Both the position numbers and the translations under genes were made by a program. A stretch of 64,000 nucleotides of DNA from Bathynomus jamesi. Taxonomy: Eukaryota; Arthropoda; Malacostraca; Isopoda; Cirolanidae. Below are positions 1-9,876 of the stretch, piece by piece. The stretch's first letter is position 1; each line of letters starts with the position of its first letter. Location of the stretch: assembly GCA_023014485.1 (NCBI GenBank), contig JAJOZX010000995.1, forward strand, positions 901,001-965,000. Direction: 5' to 3'. The notes beneath the pieces are model-generated. The model saw nothing but the letters and a program-made list of their open reading frames with translations. It was not told the origin of the DNA and did no database searches.

Positions 1-122
1 TATTTGTCATTTACCATTACTTATTCGGACTATAGTGGATTTAATTTTCCCAGAAGAGTTCCTTGTTCCATGCACGGTCTGTGTTTAACATATATATATA
101 TATATAATTATATATATATATT

Positions 123-488
123 TGTTCCGTTCTCTCTCTCTCGTCTTGCGCGGAATATCTCCTATACAAGCGTCGTTTCTTTACGTTATTTATACTGCGT
201 GTTCTTTGCAGTTGAAGGTATATAATGTTACGGCATGCGGGAGGTGCCCCCTTGGGGCATTGGTTTCTGCGAGTATGTAGAAGAATTACGGCATTTGGAA
301 GAGTGAGGTCCATGGTGTAATGGTATCGCGTCTGACCGGCAATCGGAAGATCCCGGGTTCGATTCCCAGGTGGTTACCTCATTTTTTCATTTGTTCCGTT
401 CTCTCTCTCTCGTCTTGCGCGGAATATCTCCTATACAAGCGTCGTTTCTTTACGTTATTTATACTGCGTGTTCTTTGCAGTTGAAGGT
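123..488 (+). repeat. tRNA-like repeat unit, single dispersed copy bounded by TA repeats
   Basis: This stretch holds just over one unit of the same roughly 268-bp repeat that forms the big array at 44.9-47.6 kb. The marker TCTCTCTCTCGTCTTGCGCG recurs at about 133 and 401, which gives the period. On both sides the unit breaks off into a TA microsatellite (89-122 and about 489-505), and the right one runs into a mariner. The unit carries one tRNA-like block, a conserved GC-rich piece reading GCATGCGGGAGGTGCCCCC, and a TC-rich segment. The copy at another locus, with the same TA borders, shows that the unit moves or is copied. The repeat identity is seen directly; mobility is inference. Confidence 0.85.
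305..380 (+). tRNA. tRNA-like gene, atypical fold, GGC in the anticodon position
   Basis: This is a 76-nt tRNA-like sequence. A box A-like TGGTGTAATGG and a good box B GGTTCGATTCC are present. A D-stem GTG/CGC, an anticodon stem TCTGA/TCGGA with a 7-nt loop CCGGCAA, and a T-stem CCGGG/CCCAG with one C-A mismatch can be drawn. The ends pair as GAGGT/ACCTC plus CCA/TGG with one bulged T. The canonical anticodon slot reads GGC (alanine), but position 33 is C instead of the near-universal U. The extended acceptor is also odd. It is therefore more likely a pol III promoter head or tRNA pseudogene than a working tRNA. Confidence 0.5.
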
Positions 489-505
489 ATATATATATAT
501 ATATA

Positions 506-1078
506 CCGGGTGTCCGAAAATTATCTGTACAATTTTTGGCTGTTATTAAAAGTCAACCATGAAGTGTAGAAATTCCATTGTTGTCCCATTTTACAGAGAA
601 TCTCATTAAGTTTTTTCTGATACCACGTTTTGACAAGTTTTTTAGAAATGTACGCGGGTGACAGACATTGATGATTTAAAAGCAAGAATCACAGCTGCTA
701 TTGAGCGAATTGATGTGGATATGCTGCAGCGTACATGGCAACATTTGGAGTATCGATTGGATGTTTTGCGAATCACTAATGGTGCACATATCGAATGTTT
801 GTAACAAGGTTACTTTAATAAAAGAAACTTTTGAAAATACAGATTCTAAATAATCTTGTTTAAGAATTTTACGTGTGTTATCAAGAATTTTATTAAAAGA
901 TGAAATTGTACAGATAATGTTCGGACACACTGGAATTTCTAAAACACTTGTCAAAACTTGGTATCAGAAAAAACTTAATGAGATTCTTTGTAAAATGGGA
1001 CAACACTGGAATTTCTACACTTCATGGTTGACTTTTAATAACAGCCAAATATTGTACAGATAATTCTCGGACACCCTG
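506..1078 (+). mobile_element. Deleted mariner-type element with about 150-bp inverted ends
   Basis: The ends read CCGGGTGTCCGAAAATTATC on the left and the complement of CAGGGTGTCCGAGAATTATC on the right, each next to a TA dinucleotide, the mariner target. The inverted similarity continues inward for about 150 bp. Only the last piece of a transposase remains inside. A second internal copy of the terminal motif (GTACAGATAATGTTCGGACA) lies near 904-930, as if two ends were joined. Copies of this kind cannot move without a transposase supplied elsewhere. Confidence 0.85.
673..804 (+). pseudogene. Mariner transposase C-terminal remnant
   Basis: This 43-residue open stretch runs from DLKARITAAIERID to TNGAHIECL and stops at 802-804. 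The LKxRIxxAI and TNGAHIE pattern matches the extreme C-terminus of mariner-type transposases, beyond the catalytic domain. No helix-turn-helix and no DDD residues remain. It sits between the inverted ends of the element at 506-1078 in the plus orientation. Recognition is by motif memory and needs a database alignment. Confidence 0.75.
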
Positions 1079-1133
1079 TATATATGTGTGTGTGTGTTCG
1101 ATTTTTATTATAATTATCTAAAAATATCAAAGC

Positions 1134-1134
<1 letters not shown>

Positions 1135-1204
<70 letters not shown>
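1135..1204. repeat. (TC)n microsatellite, 70 bp
   Basis: This is a pure TC dinucleotide run next to a short TG run (about 1084-1097) that follows the right end of the mariner. Any reading frame through it is a simple-sequence artefact. Confidence 0.98.
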
Positions 1205-1206
<2 letters not shown>

Positions 1207-2300
1207 GCCCTTCCTCCTAAATGACCTCCGTACGAGTCTCGCAATATTCCCACTCCCCACCCAACCCGCTTTTTGTACATGGAGTGACGATAGCTGTAAT
1301 GAACAGCAAAATAATCAGCTCCCACCGCTCGCATCAGCTCCGCTTTCGAAGATTGATAAGAGAACATCAGCTAACATGGCTCTCGCACTGCTACGGACTC
1401 AAAAACTTTTCACAATGAATTTCAAAATAGATTTCACTTGAAATTTCAGGTATTTAAATTGGAAACTGAATGATATCATCCTTATTTCGGTTTGGTTTCA
1501 TCGGTGCGTACGTTTTTGCAGTTTGCCTTTTTTTTTTGACATTATCAATACTTTTTAAGTTTTATCTCGAAGTTAATTTTTAGTACTAATAACGTTATGT
1601 AAATGTGATATTCGATTAAATTTTAGAACGCATTTTACCGAAATGTAAACAACGTGATTACCTTCTTTTACGCTTATTATGCAAAAAGACTACAATAAAG
1701 TGAATAGACTCGTAACAGAAATAAATTTTACGAAGGTGAATAACATAAAGGTCTACGCTTAAAATGTAGGCAACCTAACAAAAAAGAATTGCTTAAGAAT
1801 GAACGTGTATTTATCGGAATTACAACGTCCTTCGATATATATAAAAGGTCACTCTTTCTAGCACCCCACCAAATCGCTGTCCATACATTATTAGACTAAA
1901 GCCACGGTGTTAAACTACGAAAGAAAATAATTTATTTAAAACAACAAACCACTTTTAGTTAACCATTTTTTGTTTTCATCAAATAAAACAATGGTTAAAA
2001 TATAATAATTGCTTTAATTAAAGTTATCATATGCATTTTTTTGGCTTAATTTTGTTATTGTAAAATTTTGTTTTGAATGCTGAACACTGCTAAATTATAC
2101 AGTATTTTCGAACGACATCCCAGGAATCTATCATATATGCACTCTCGTCTATAGACGGTTAAGATTAGTTGTTTCACATTATTTAATTTAAAAAATATAA
2201 AATGTAAAGTTTTTAAATGCAAATATAAAATTTTAGAAAAAAAACCCAGGTGTTACCCACTGAACTACGAGAGCTAACAAGCGCGGGTAAATAGTAGCAT
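1205..2300. other. AT-rich stretch without recognisable gene
   Basis: I see no coding signal, repeat family or RNA gene here. A TATATATAAAAGG box lies at about 1836-1848, but nothing downstream supports transcription. The right edge is the target duplication of the next hAT element. Confidence 0.6.
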
Positions 2301-2308
2301 ATCACGAG

Positions 2309-5208
2309 TAGGGTTTCTTTACCGGGATCCCGGTAGATTTTTAGCTAATTTAAATTTCCCGGGAAATTCTCCCTGTCCCGGGAAATCCCGGGATATTTTC
2401 TTAAAAATTTAATTTTGCTTATTTTGTGTTAAGACTGGGAAATTTTGCTAATAGTAAGTTTAATTAACCCATAACTTGTCAGAATACGTTTGTATTTGTT
2501 AGTTTTAAGCTTGCTTAGTTTTTTTTTTTTTTAATTTCAGCTTGTTATGGCATGTCACAGATTGTCACTACTTGTCAGGACCTGTAATATCTTGCGTAAT
2601 TGCGCTGATGCTGTCTTAATTTGTCACCACGCTCAGTAGCTCCAGTAACTGCATTACGCCAGGTTGTGCATTGTGCAAGTGTCACACTTCCTTTATATTG
2701 TGAGTATTTGTGACTCAAGATTCTTTGTAGTTCCTATACTAGCCTAGTACTATATATATATAGTATGTTTTAATTTATTTTGTTCGAAACGAACCCCTTC
2801 AATCAAGAATGTCAGAATCATTTGCTTGGAAATATTTCGTGAAGGATTCGAAACTAGAATTTGCAACCTGTAAAGAATGCAAAACTCAAATAAAGTGTAA
2901 AGGTTGGTCTACAAGCGGTCTTATCAGACATTTGCTTAACAAGCATAATATTAGCAAGTTATCTGTTACTAATGCTAAGCGCACAGCCGAGGAAAATGGA
3001 GCAACTAGTAGCAAGCGACAAACCTCTCAACAAACCTTAACATCGTTTTTCATTAAGAAAGAAACATGTGAAGAAATAGTAACAAAACTAGCCACTCTAG
3101 ATGGCATCTCTATCAATTCTATTACAAAAAGTGAGTTCATCAGAAAATCATTGACAGACAGAGGATATACTTTACCAAAAAATCCATCACATGTAATGGA
3201 TCTCGTTCATTCGCAGTACAAACAAATAAAAGAACGCTTAAATTCTGAAATTACCAGCCAAATAAATGCAGGATCAAGGTTTAGTTTATCCTTAGATGAA
3301 TACACCTCACTAAACAATCGCCGGTATTTAAATATTAACATACACAAAACTGACGGAACATTTTGGAACTTAGGAATGGTGAAGATTTCTAGTACTCTAC
3401 CTGCTGAAACTGCTGTTGAAGTAATCAAAGAAAAGTTAGAGGAATTTCATATTTCTTTAGAGAAAAACATGTGGTGGCTTGTGTTACTGATGGTGCAGCT
3501 ATGATGGTGAAATTTGGAAGGCTAATTGAATGTGAGCATCAATTGTGTTATGCACACGGAATCCACTTAGCGGTATGTGATGTTTTGTACCAGAAGTCAA
3601 CCACTTCACTTGCAATCACTCTTTCTGAAGAAATTCAAACTGAAGATGACGAACATAATGACAACATAGATGAAGATGGAGAAGATTTCAATCATAGTAT
3701 TGATTTTGAAAGTGTTTTGTGTGAGCCCTTTGATGAGGATCCGTTCGAGATAGATATTTCATTTGGATCGCACGACACTGTAGGTAAAGAAATCAACGTG
3801 TCTCAAATCATCAATAAAGTCAGAAAAATAGCAAAAAAATTTCGCAAATCACCTTTAAAGAATAACATCTTACAAGGATATGTTCAACAGGAACAAGGAA
3901 AAAGTTTGCATCTATTGCTGGATTCCAAAACCAGATGGAATAGTCTTTTAGCCATGCTGGAGCGATTTATCAAAATAAGGTCATCCGTATCGAAAGCTCT
4001 CATCAACTGCAATAAAGATATGGACAATTTTGACCTTGACAAACAAGAAGTTGCTGTAATTCGTGACATTGTGGCATCGCTGGAGCCATTAAAAGTTGGA
4101 GCAGAAAAGCTGGGCAACAGAGAATCGACTTTACTTTCATCAGAAGGTGTTTTTCTTTCATTTTGAACGAACTAAATCAACTAAACACACCTTTTTCAAA
4201 AAAACTAAAGGAGTCGTTCATTCGACGCATAACAGAGAGAAGAAATGAGAACTTGACTGGCCTCATACAATACCTCAATAGTGGAAAGAATTATAAAAAG
4301 GTCGCAACTTTCGCAAGTGACAGAAGTTTGCCAGCCTTACCAACCAAGTCTATGTTAATTTCATCAGCAAAGCAGATGTTAGAGCGCCTTTTTGGAGTAC
4401 CTGCTGATTCTACCTCTAGTGAGACAGATGAAGATAATGATGTGCAAGAATCAGCTGTCCCTCAGTCATCTTCGATGACTCTAGCTGAAAGGCTTGATGC
4501 AGCTATTGAAGCAGCCGAGGTAGAGAAATCAAGAACACTAGACAGCAAAGCAAGCGCTGCAAAGCACCTTAAAAAGGAACTAGAGATCTTCGAGGCTACG
4601 GGCGAAAAAACGCAGAACATCTCTCTTCTCTTGAATGCATTAAAGACGATTCCACCCACGTCAATAGAATCGGAAAGGGCATTCTCAGCAGCAGGACTTT
4701 TCGTGACTAAAATGAGAACAAGATTGAGTGATCGAAGTATTGACCATCTTTGTTTTTTGAAATCGTACTATAAAAATTTACAGTGATAATTTTTTTGGTT
4801 GAATTCATTGAAGTTCTTTGCAATTTGAAGGTAATTTTTATTTTTTCTTTAAATTTTCTAAGCAATTCAAAGGCAATTTTTTTTTCGTTGTATTCATTAA
4901 GTTTTCAATGAAACGGAGCAATTTTTTTATTTGTGAAAATTTTCTATGTAATTCAAAAGTATTTTTTTTAATACATATTTTTCACAGCAATATATTTTAT
5001 TTTGCCCATCATGGAGATTGCAAACTTATTAAATGACTATAAAAAAAAATAAAAATAATTATACCCCCTCTTTTCTAGGTTAATTTATTTTATAATATAT
5101 TTTAAATATAATTAATTATATCCCGGGACTTCCCGGGATCCCGGGAAGGGAATCATTTTTATCCCGGAATCCCGGGATAAGCAAAAGGCCGGGAAATGAG
5201 AAACCCTA
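2309..5208 (+). mobile_element. hAT transposon, full length, 8-bp target duplication
   Basis: The 2900-bp element starts TAGGGTTTCTTTACCGGG and ends GGGAAATGAGAAACCCTA. It is flanked by identical 8-bp copies ATCACGAG at 2301-2308 and 5209-5216, the hAT signature. Both subterminal zones carry many CCCGGGA/TCCCGGG motifs (2330-2400 and 5120-5195), which look like transposase binding sites. The inside encodes a BED-finger transposase in three shifted frames. Because ends and duplication are intact, insertion is probably fairly recent. Confidence 0.95.
2809..4786 (+). pseudogene. hAT transposase with BED zinc finger, two frameshifts
   Basis: The transposase of the surrounding hAT element would cut and paste it by DDE chemistry in the nucleus. 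The first block (2809-3504) starts MSESFAWKYF and holds a BED finger: CKEC about 20 residues in and H-x4-H near residue 46. The second (3471-4166) has the RNase H-like core with VTDGAAMM and the hAT CxxH motif in CYAHGIHL. It also has a long acidic insertion. The third (4163-4786) ends in the hAT dimerisation region with SIESERAFSAAG and RTRLSD. Reading passes through three frames, with shifts near 3470 and 4160. Total length, about 650 residues, is normal for the family. Decay or consensus errors could explain the shifts. Confidence 0.93.
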
Positions 5209-5442
5209 ATCACGAGTGCTAGTTGTGCAAGGCATCTTTCACGATGTACAAGCTCTTTCATTGCACGACACGGTCTTCTTGCACCTTATAGAAGCACAGA
5301 CTTTGCGCGTAAAATTACTTGTTCCAATGATTTTCTGGGAACTTATCTTATCCTGTTATGTAGTGTTTGTATAATAAAACAATTACACTGATGTAAACAG
5401 TTCTTGTTTTCTAATCATGTACAGTGTCTATAAAGTACAACA

Positions 5443-5445
<3 letters not shown>

Positions 5446-5492
<47 letters not shown>
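5446..5492. repeat. (TA)n microsatellite at the left edge of a mariner
   Basis: This pure TA run precedes the mariner terminal repeat. Many elements in this window insert into such runs, as expected for families that need a TA target. Confidence 0.97.
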
Positions 5493-5495
<3 letters not shown>

Positions 5496-6403
5496 GGCGT
5501 CCCAAAAAAATGTATACACACTTTAAATAATTATAAAGGTAGTGTTTATTAAAATACATTTCATTTTCAAAATGTAATAGAATCTACAGACATTATTTAA
5601 TTGTTTTGTCAACGCCTGTTTTCAAACTGACGTCCGTTCTGGTCCAGGCACTGCTGATAACGCGAAGCAATGGAATCGCAAACATCACGAAACATTTCGT
5701 TTGGTATTTGTGTGCATTCTCGTTCAATGGCTGCTCTCAATTCAGCGACTGTTGCAGGTTTTATAGCGTAGACTTTGTCTTTTAAGTATCCCCATAAAAA
5801 AAGTCTAGTGGTGTGAGGTCTGGTGAACGCGGAGGGTATTCTACGAAACCCCTTCGTCCAATCCACATCCACATCGTGCCAAGTACCACTCGCAATACTC
5901 CACTCTTCGGTCCGGATCATCATCATCTTCATTAATAGCATGGACTAATCTTGGAATGTAACTTTTCCATTGACAGCGCTTCAAAATGCGTTGGACAGAC
6001 GATTCTGAAATTCCTACCTCACGACTCGCTTGCCGCACAGATTTTCTTGGACTTTGGTGATACGTTTTCCAGTACTCTTTCTTGCTTTGTGGGCTTGTCG
6101 ATGTCCGTGGTCTTCCGGAACGCTTCTTGTGGACATTCTGAACAGTTCCATCGGCTTCAAACTTATCTCTAATTCGAGTGATGGTAAGTCGCGTTGGTGG
6201 ATCTGTTTGAAACTCCCTCCTAAACTGTCTTTGCACTTCAACTGCGTTTTCACACTTCCAGTAGCATTTTAGAATGAATTTCCTTTGTTCAAAGCTTAGT
6301 CTGACTGCCATTATTAATTCTAATGGGTTTAACTTGGAAAGAAAGAAACATCAATTGAGCTATCAGCTGTTAAAGTGTGTATACATTTTTTTGGGACGCC
6401 CTG
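5493..6403 (-). mobile_element. Internally deleted mariner element
   Basis: The 911-bp element has matching ends CAGGGCGTCCCAAAAAAATG and its complement, inside TA microsatellites on both sides. It is shorter than a full mariner (about 1.3 kb) because the catalytic centre is missing. It should be non-autonomous but still recognisable by a related transposase. Confidence 0.92.
5609..6311 (-). pseudogene. Mariner transposase, catalytic core deleted
   Basis: The N-terminal part (6311 down to about 5860) starts [18 protein letters not shown]. It has two helix-turn-helix DNA-binding regions and the linker GRPRTSTSP between them. It then jumps directly to the C-terminal part, with FLWGYLKDKVY and a helical tail, in another frame (5941-5609). 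The first two catalytic aspartates are lost in the deletion. The last motif, SPDLTPLDFF, is still readable in a third frame near 5795-5835, before a T-run shift. The start is the only ATG directly after the 5-prime untranslated strip inside the terminal repeat. Confidence 0.9.
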
Positions 6404-6437
<34 letters not shown>

Positions 6438-6438
6438 A

Positions 6439-6519
<81 letters not shown>
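6404..6519. repeat. (TA)n followed by (TG)n microsatellite
   Basis: TA repeats with small breaks run to about 6479, then TG repeats follow. Frames across it read as YIYIYI or CVCVCV and are not genes. Confidence 0.97.
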
Positions 6520-6523
<4 letters not shown>

Positions 6524-6578
6524 TTTGCGACGAAAGTGATTTCGTATGGAGTAAAGGACTATAAAATTTTGTGTCATT

Positions 6579-6705
6579 GCCCGTTGCTTTGTCAGTGTTA
6601 TTCCTGTAGGGGAAGTGAAGACAGGTCCCGATGGTGCTGTTAATAATAATAATCCGGGAGTTAGCATAGTGGGGCGCGTTAGTTGGCCTAAGCGCTGTGT
6701 CACTT
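6579..6705 (+). repeat. Old SINE fragment with AAT core
   Basis: The order of blocks matches the better SINE copy at 25361-25540: GAAGTGAAGACAGGT, then a short AAT run, then GTTAGCATAGTGG, GCGCGTTAGTTGGCCT and a CTGTG stretch. The tRNA-like head is badly eroded. Only similarity between copies in this window supports it. Confidence 0.55.
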
Positions 6706-7099
6706 TCTAGACTTTTTCACTGGTTAATTATTTATCAAAGTTTAGCATAACAAATTTCGATTTGATGTGTTCGTGAATGCAATCTGACAGGACGTGCACA
6801 ACTCAACAACTACCGTTCCTTTCCTGGCCAAACTGCGCGCAGCAAACTGACCATTTATGCCATCCAGTGCAAATTTTAGGAACTGATTCTGTTTGAATGG
6901 TCCTCGTTTAAGCAAGTTTAACGTGCACGGAGGAAATTGTTGAGCAAATCGAGGTGGCCTTCCAGGCTAGCCAGACAAAGTTGGTCTAAATGATGATTTG
7001 ACATGACATCAAACTTTTTCCATGCAGGACTGAAGTAACTCGGAAGTTGGACTATGAATACCACGATGCAAGAGTTGAATGTATGAGACTTTTTTCTTC
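6706..7099. other. No recognisable feature
   Basis: This is mixed sequence. The last part may be the decayed 5-prime half of the mariner relic that becomes readable from about 7100, but I cannot align it reliably. Confidence 0.4.
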
Positions 7100-7725
7100 G
7101 CTTTGAGAATGACGCAGACCTCCAACACAAAATCTGATTCAGCGATGAGGCTGCATTTCATTTTTTGTGCCAAGTAAACTGACACAATTGCACTCTAGGG
7201 AAAGGAAAACCCTTCTGAAGTGCGAGAACATCATGTGTGGTGTGCCATTTTAGCTGTCGCCAGTGTAGGCCGGTTCTTCTTCAATGATGCGAAGAAAATT
7301 ACCAGCAGATGCTTGAATGCTTCCTACCGAAATTGCACGACTGCAAATGCTCAAAAAGCAGTTTTTCAACAATATTTAGTCCCTGTACCCAATGCAACTC
7401 CAAACGGCGAATTTGTCTACCGCATCTTTCCGGATCGATAGATGGATGACAGAGACCTATAACCTGGGCGCATCTCGTTCACTTGATCTCACGCCATGGG
7501 ACTTCTTTCTTTGGGGCTAGGTGAAGACGAAGATATATGATACTAAGCTTAGAGATCTTCAGAACCTTGAAGAAAGTATCCACCACGTCACCGGTGAAAT
7601 TCCTGACAGGGTTCTGTCAGATGTTGCTCATGAGTTTTCAAACGTTGGCTCAAATACATTGAAAAAAGAGGGAAGAAGGGTGAAGTCTGTCGTTACGAGT
7701 ATAATATGCGAGAATTTGGATTAGA
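7100..7725 (+). pseudogene. Mariner transposase relic, catalytic half
   Basis: Short readable pieces occur in the correct order for a mariner catalytic domain. FSDEAAFHF (first aspartate) is near 7139, followed by HHVWCAILAV, then FFFNDAKKITS, IFPDR, LTPWDFFLWG near 7490-7516 and VKTKIYDTKLRDLQNLEESI. Several stops and frame changes separate them, including one in place of a tryptophan just after FLWG (about 7518). The second catalytic aspartate is not visible. No terminal repeats were found. This is an old, immobile copy. Confidence 0.75.
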
Positions 7726-7850
7726 TTTCGGCACCAAAAACATCTTTATTTCTTGTTATAGCAGAACTCCAGATTTTGTCTTTGTAAATGCTGTGGGCCT
7801 TGAGTTTATATAAAAAGGTGTAAAGTGACTTTTGAATCGCCATATTTTTT

Positions 7851-7902
7851 TATGTAGGAGGGAGAGGACAAGGGCAAGCGCCCGCAAAAAAACGCCCTCA
7901 TA
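7851..7902 (+). repeat. Copy 1 of a short dispersed GC-rich motif
   Basis: The block around GGAGGGAGAGGACAAGGGCA followed by GCGCCCGCAAAAAAACGCC resembles blocks at 25196-25265 (minus) and 27628-27690 (plus). The function is unknown. Confidence 0.5.
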
Positions 7903-7917
7903 TACATCAAATATATA

Positions 7918-9558
7918 TCGGGTGGCCCAAAAAAAATGCCTTGAGATTTGAACATCAATAAATTCAAAAATATGCAGTTCACACTTCCAAAATTTACATA
8001 ACTTTTACGTCAATCTATTGATAAGCCATCATAAAAATTTCAGACCTCTACATAAAATACATTTTCCACAGCTTAGGGAAAAATGAGGTATGGTGAAAAA
8101 AACCAATATCATAAAGCCTAAATGTGTATAGCTGTACCTGGCAACTATTCTAAGACTTGTAGTAGTTTCCTTAGCCTATGGATAATATGTTAGTCTCTGA
8201 AAAACGTCAGATGATATAGGCTACGCCCATCTTAAATACTGTTTTTTAAACTTACCCTTCAAATTATGGTTTTAACTAACGGTGAAAAAGCGGTGATTGA
8301 AACGTGTCTCTTGGAAAAAAGATGGACTGGGGCAAGAACTTTGAGGGAATTTCCAGGAATAACTTGTGATGTTACGTCTGTGAATAGAATAATTAAAAAA
8401 CTTAAAGCAACCGGTTCGACGGCACGGAAGCGTGGAAGTGGTCAGCCTAAAACAGTTTATACTCAAGACAATATAGCAATGATCGAAATGATGAGCCTAT
8501 CTCAAGAGGATCGACCTGGGTCACACTGTTCTCAGAGGAAAATTGCAAGAAATTTAGGTATCAGTCGAAGTTCCATACAAAGAACGCAGAGAACGGTAGG
8601 ACTTAAAGCATTTAAAAGGATCCATGTTTCAAGACGTGACAGCAATGTAAGAGCTAAAAGAAAAATTCGTTGTAGGAAATTGCTCGATAGATTTTCGTCC
8701 AATGATGTTAAAAAAATAGTTTTTACAGATGAAAAAGATTTCACCATCGAGATTGCTCGAAACTCCCGGAACGATGCTGTTTATGGTCGGCGTAAGAAAG
8801 ACATTCACTCCATCGCGACTTTATCACCAGACAAGTCGGTTTTCAAAAAAAATCATGGTATTAGCAGGTGTATCGTGGAATGGAAAGATGAAAATTAATT
8901 TCATTTCAGAAAATAAAATAAATAATTCAGAAACCTATGTAAATCTCTTAGAGGAGAATCTTTTGCTTGATTGTCGGCGTCTGTATTATGGAAACGATTT
9001 CATACTGCAACAAGATGGTGCTACAGCTCATACTAGCAAGTTCACACAGGATTATCTACAACAGAATGTAGTCAACTTCATTGGAAAAAACGACTGGCCC
9101 CCGCAATCACCTGATTGCAATCCCATGGATTATTGCATATGGAACACACTAGCAGAGAAGATTTATGGAGGCCAAACAGAAAAGTTTACAGAAATGCAAT
9201 TAAAGAAAAAAATACTCGAATGTTGGGAGAAAATAACATTAGCAGAAATCAGAAAATGTATCATTTCGTGGAAGAAAAGGTTAAGATTAGTTTGTAAGCA
9301 GGACGGCGGGCATATTGATCATATTTGTTGATAAGATGTGAATAATAAAAAATTTTCAGTTTTTTATATTGGTTTTTTTCCCCCATACCTCATTGTTCCC
9401 TCAGCTGTAGAAAAAGTATTTTATGTAGAGGTCTGAAATTTTTATGATGGCTTACCAATAGATTGAGGTAAAAGTTATGTAAATTTTGGAAATATGAACT
9501 GCATATTTTTGAAGTTATTGATGTTCAAATCACAAGGCGTTTTTTTTGGGCCACCCAA
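7918..9558 (+). mobile_element. Tc1/mariner element, DD37D (maT-like), about 180-bp inverted ends
   Basis: The 1641-bp element has ends TCGGGTGGCCCAAAAAAAAT and the complement of TTGGGTGGCCCAAAAAAAAC, each beside TA. Inverted similarity extends about 180 bp into both sides, through TATGTAGAGGTCTGAAATTT on the right and its complement on the left. The transposase is nearly intact apart from one frameshift, so this is the best preserved Tc1/mariner copy in the window. Confidence 0.93.
8266..9331 (+). pseudogene. DD37D transposase with a single frameshift
   Basis: The product starts MVLTNGEKAVIETCLLEKRW with an N-terminal helix-turn-helix pair; GSGQPKTVYT lies between the two helical regions. 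The first catalytic aspartate is in VFTDEKDF. After a shift near 8838-8848, at a run of eight A, the frame continues with HGISRC/VLAGVSWNGKM. The second aspartate is in LQQDGATAHTS and the third in NPMDYCIW. I count 37 residues between the latter two, which is the DD37D spacing of the maT group. About 350 residues in total fits the family. The shift may be a homopolymer error, in which case the gene could be intact. Confidence 0.88.
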
Positions 9559-9675
9559 TATATATAGTGATTCGAAAGTAATTTTACACTAATACCATAT
9601 GATATAGGACTGAGAGTACTGTTATTCTCTTGATTCCATGTTAAAAGACACATACAGAAATCTCTTACAATAATA

Positions 9676-9870
9676 AGGAAATCGTAGACACCACTCGACC
9701 AGGGAAGTACTCTGTACTCCGGGGGTTGGGGGACGTTAGGCAGAAGAGAGGGAACGCTGGAACTCCCTTTCCTCCTGTCACTGTCCTCCTTAGCTGACCT
9801 TTTTCCGTGTCTCATCTACCCTGTGAGCAGCCCAGCATGCTCTCAAACACACTTCTCTTCCTATTCTTAA
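9676..9870 (+). repeat. LINE X upstream repeat, copy 1 (split)
   Basis: From TAGACACCACTCGACCAGGG to AAACACACTTCTCTTCC this matches 24909-25080 closely. The match is then interrupted by the minus-strand LINE and appears to resume at about 13195 with AAATGCATCTTACACACTAT, equivalent to 25090-25140. The repeat lies upstream of the LINE X endonuclease, so I infer it is the LINE X 5-prime region. Confidence 0.7.
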
Positions 9871-9876
9871 CTTTTG

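Noticed and set aside
6404..6643. Frames rich in YIYIYI, CVCVCV and THTHTH, here and at 26911-27300, 36766-36996 and similar places
   Set aside because: Translations of TA, TG and CA microsatellites.
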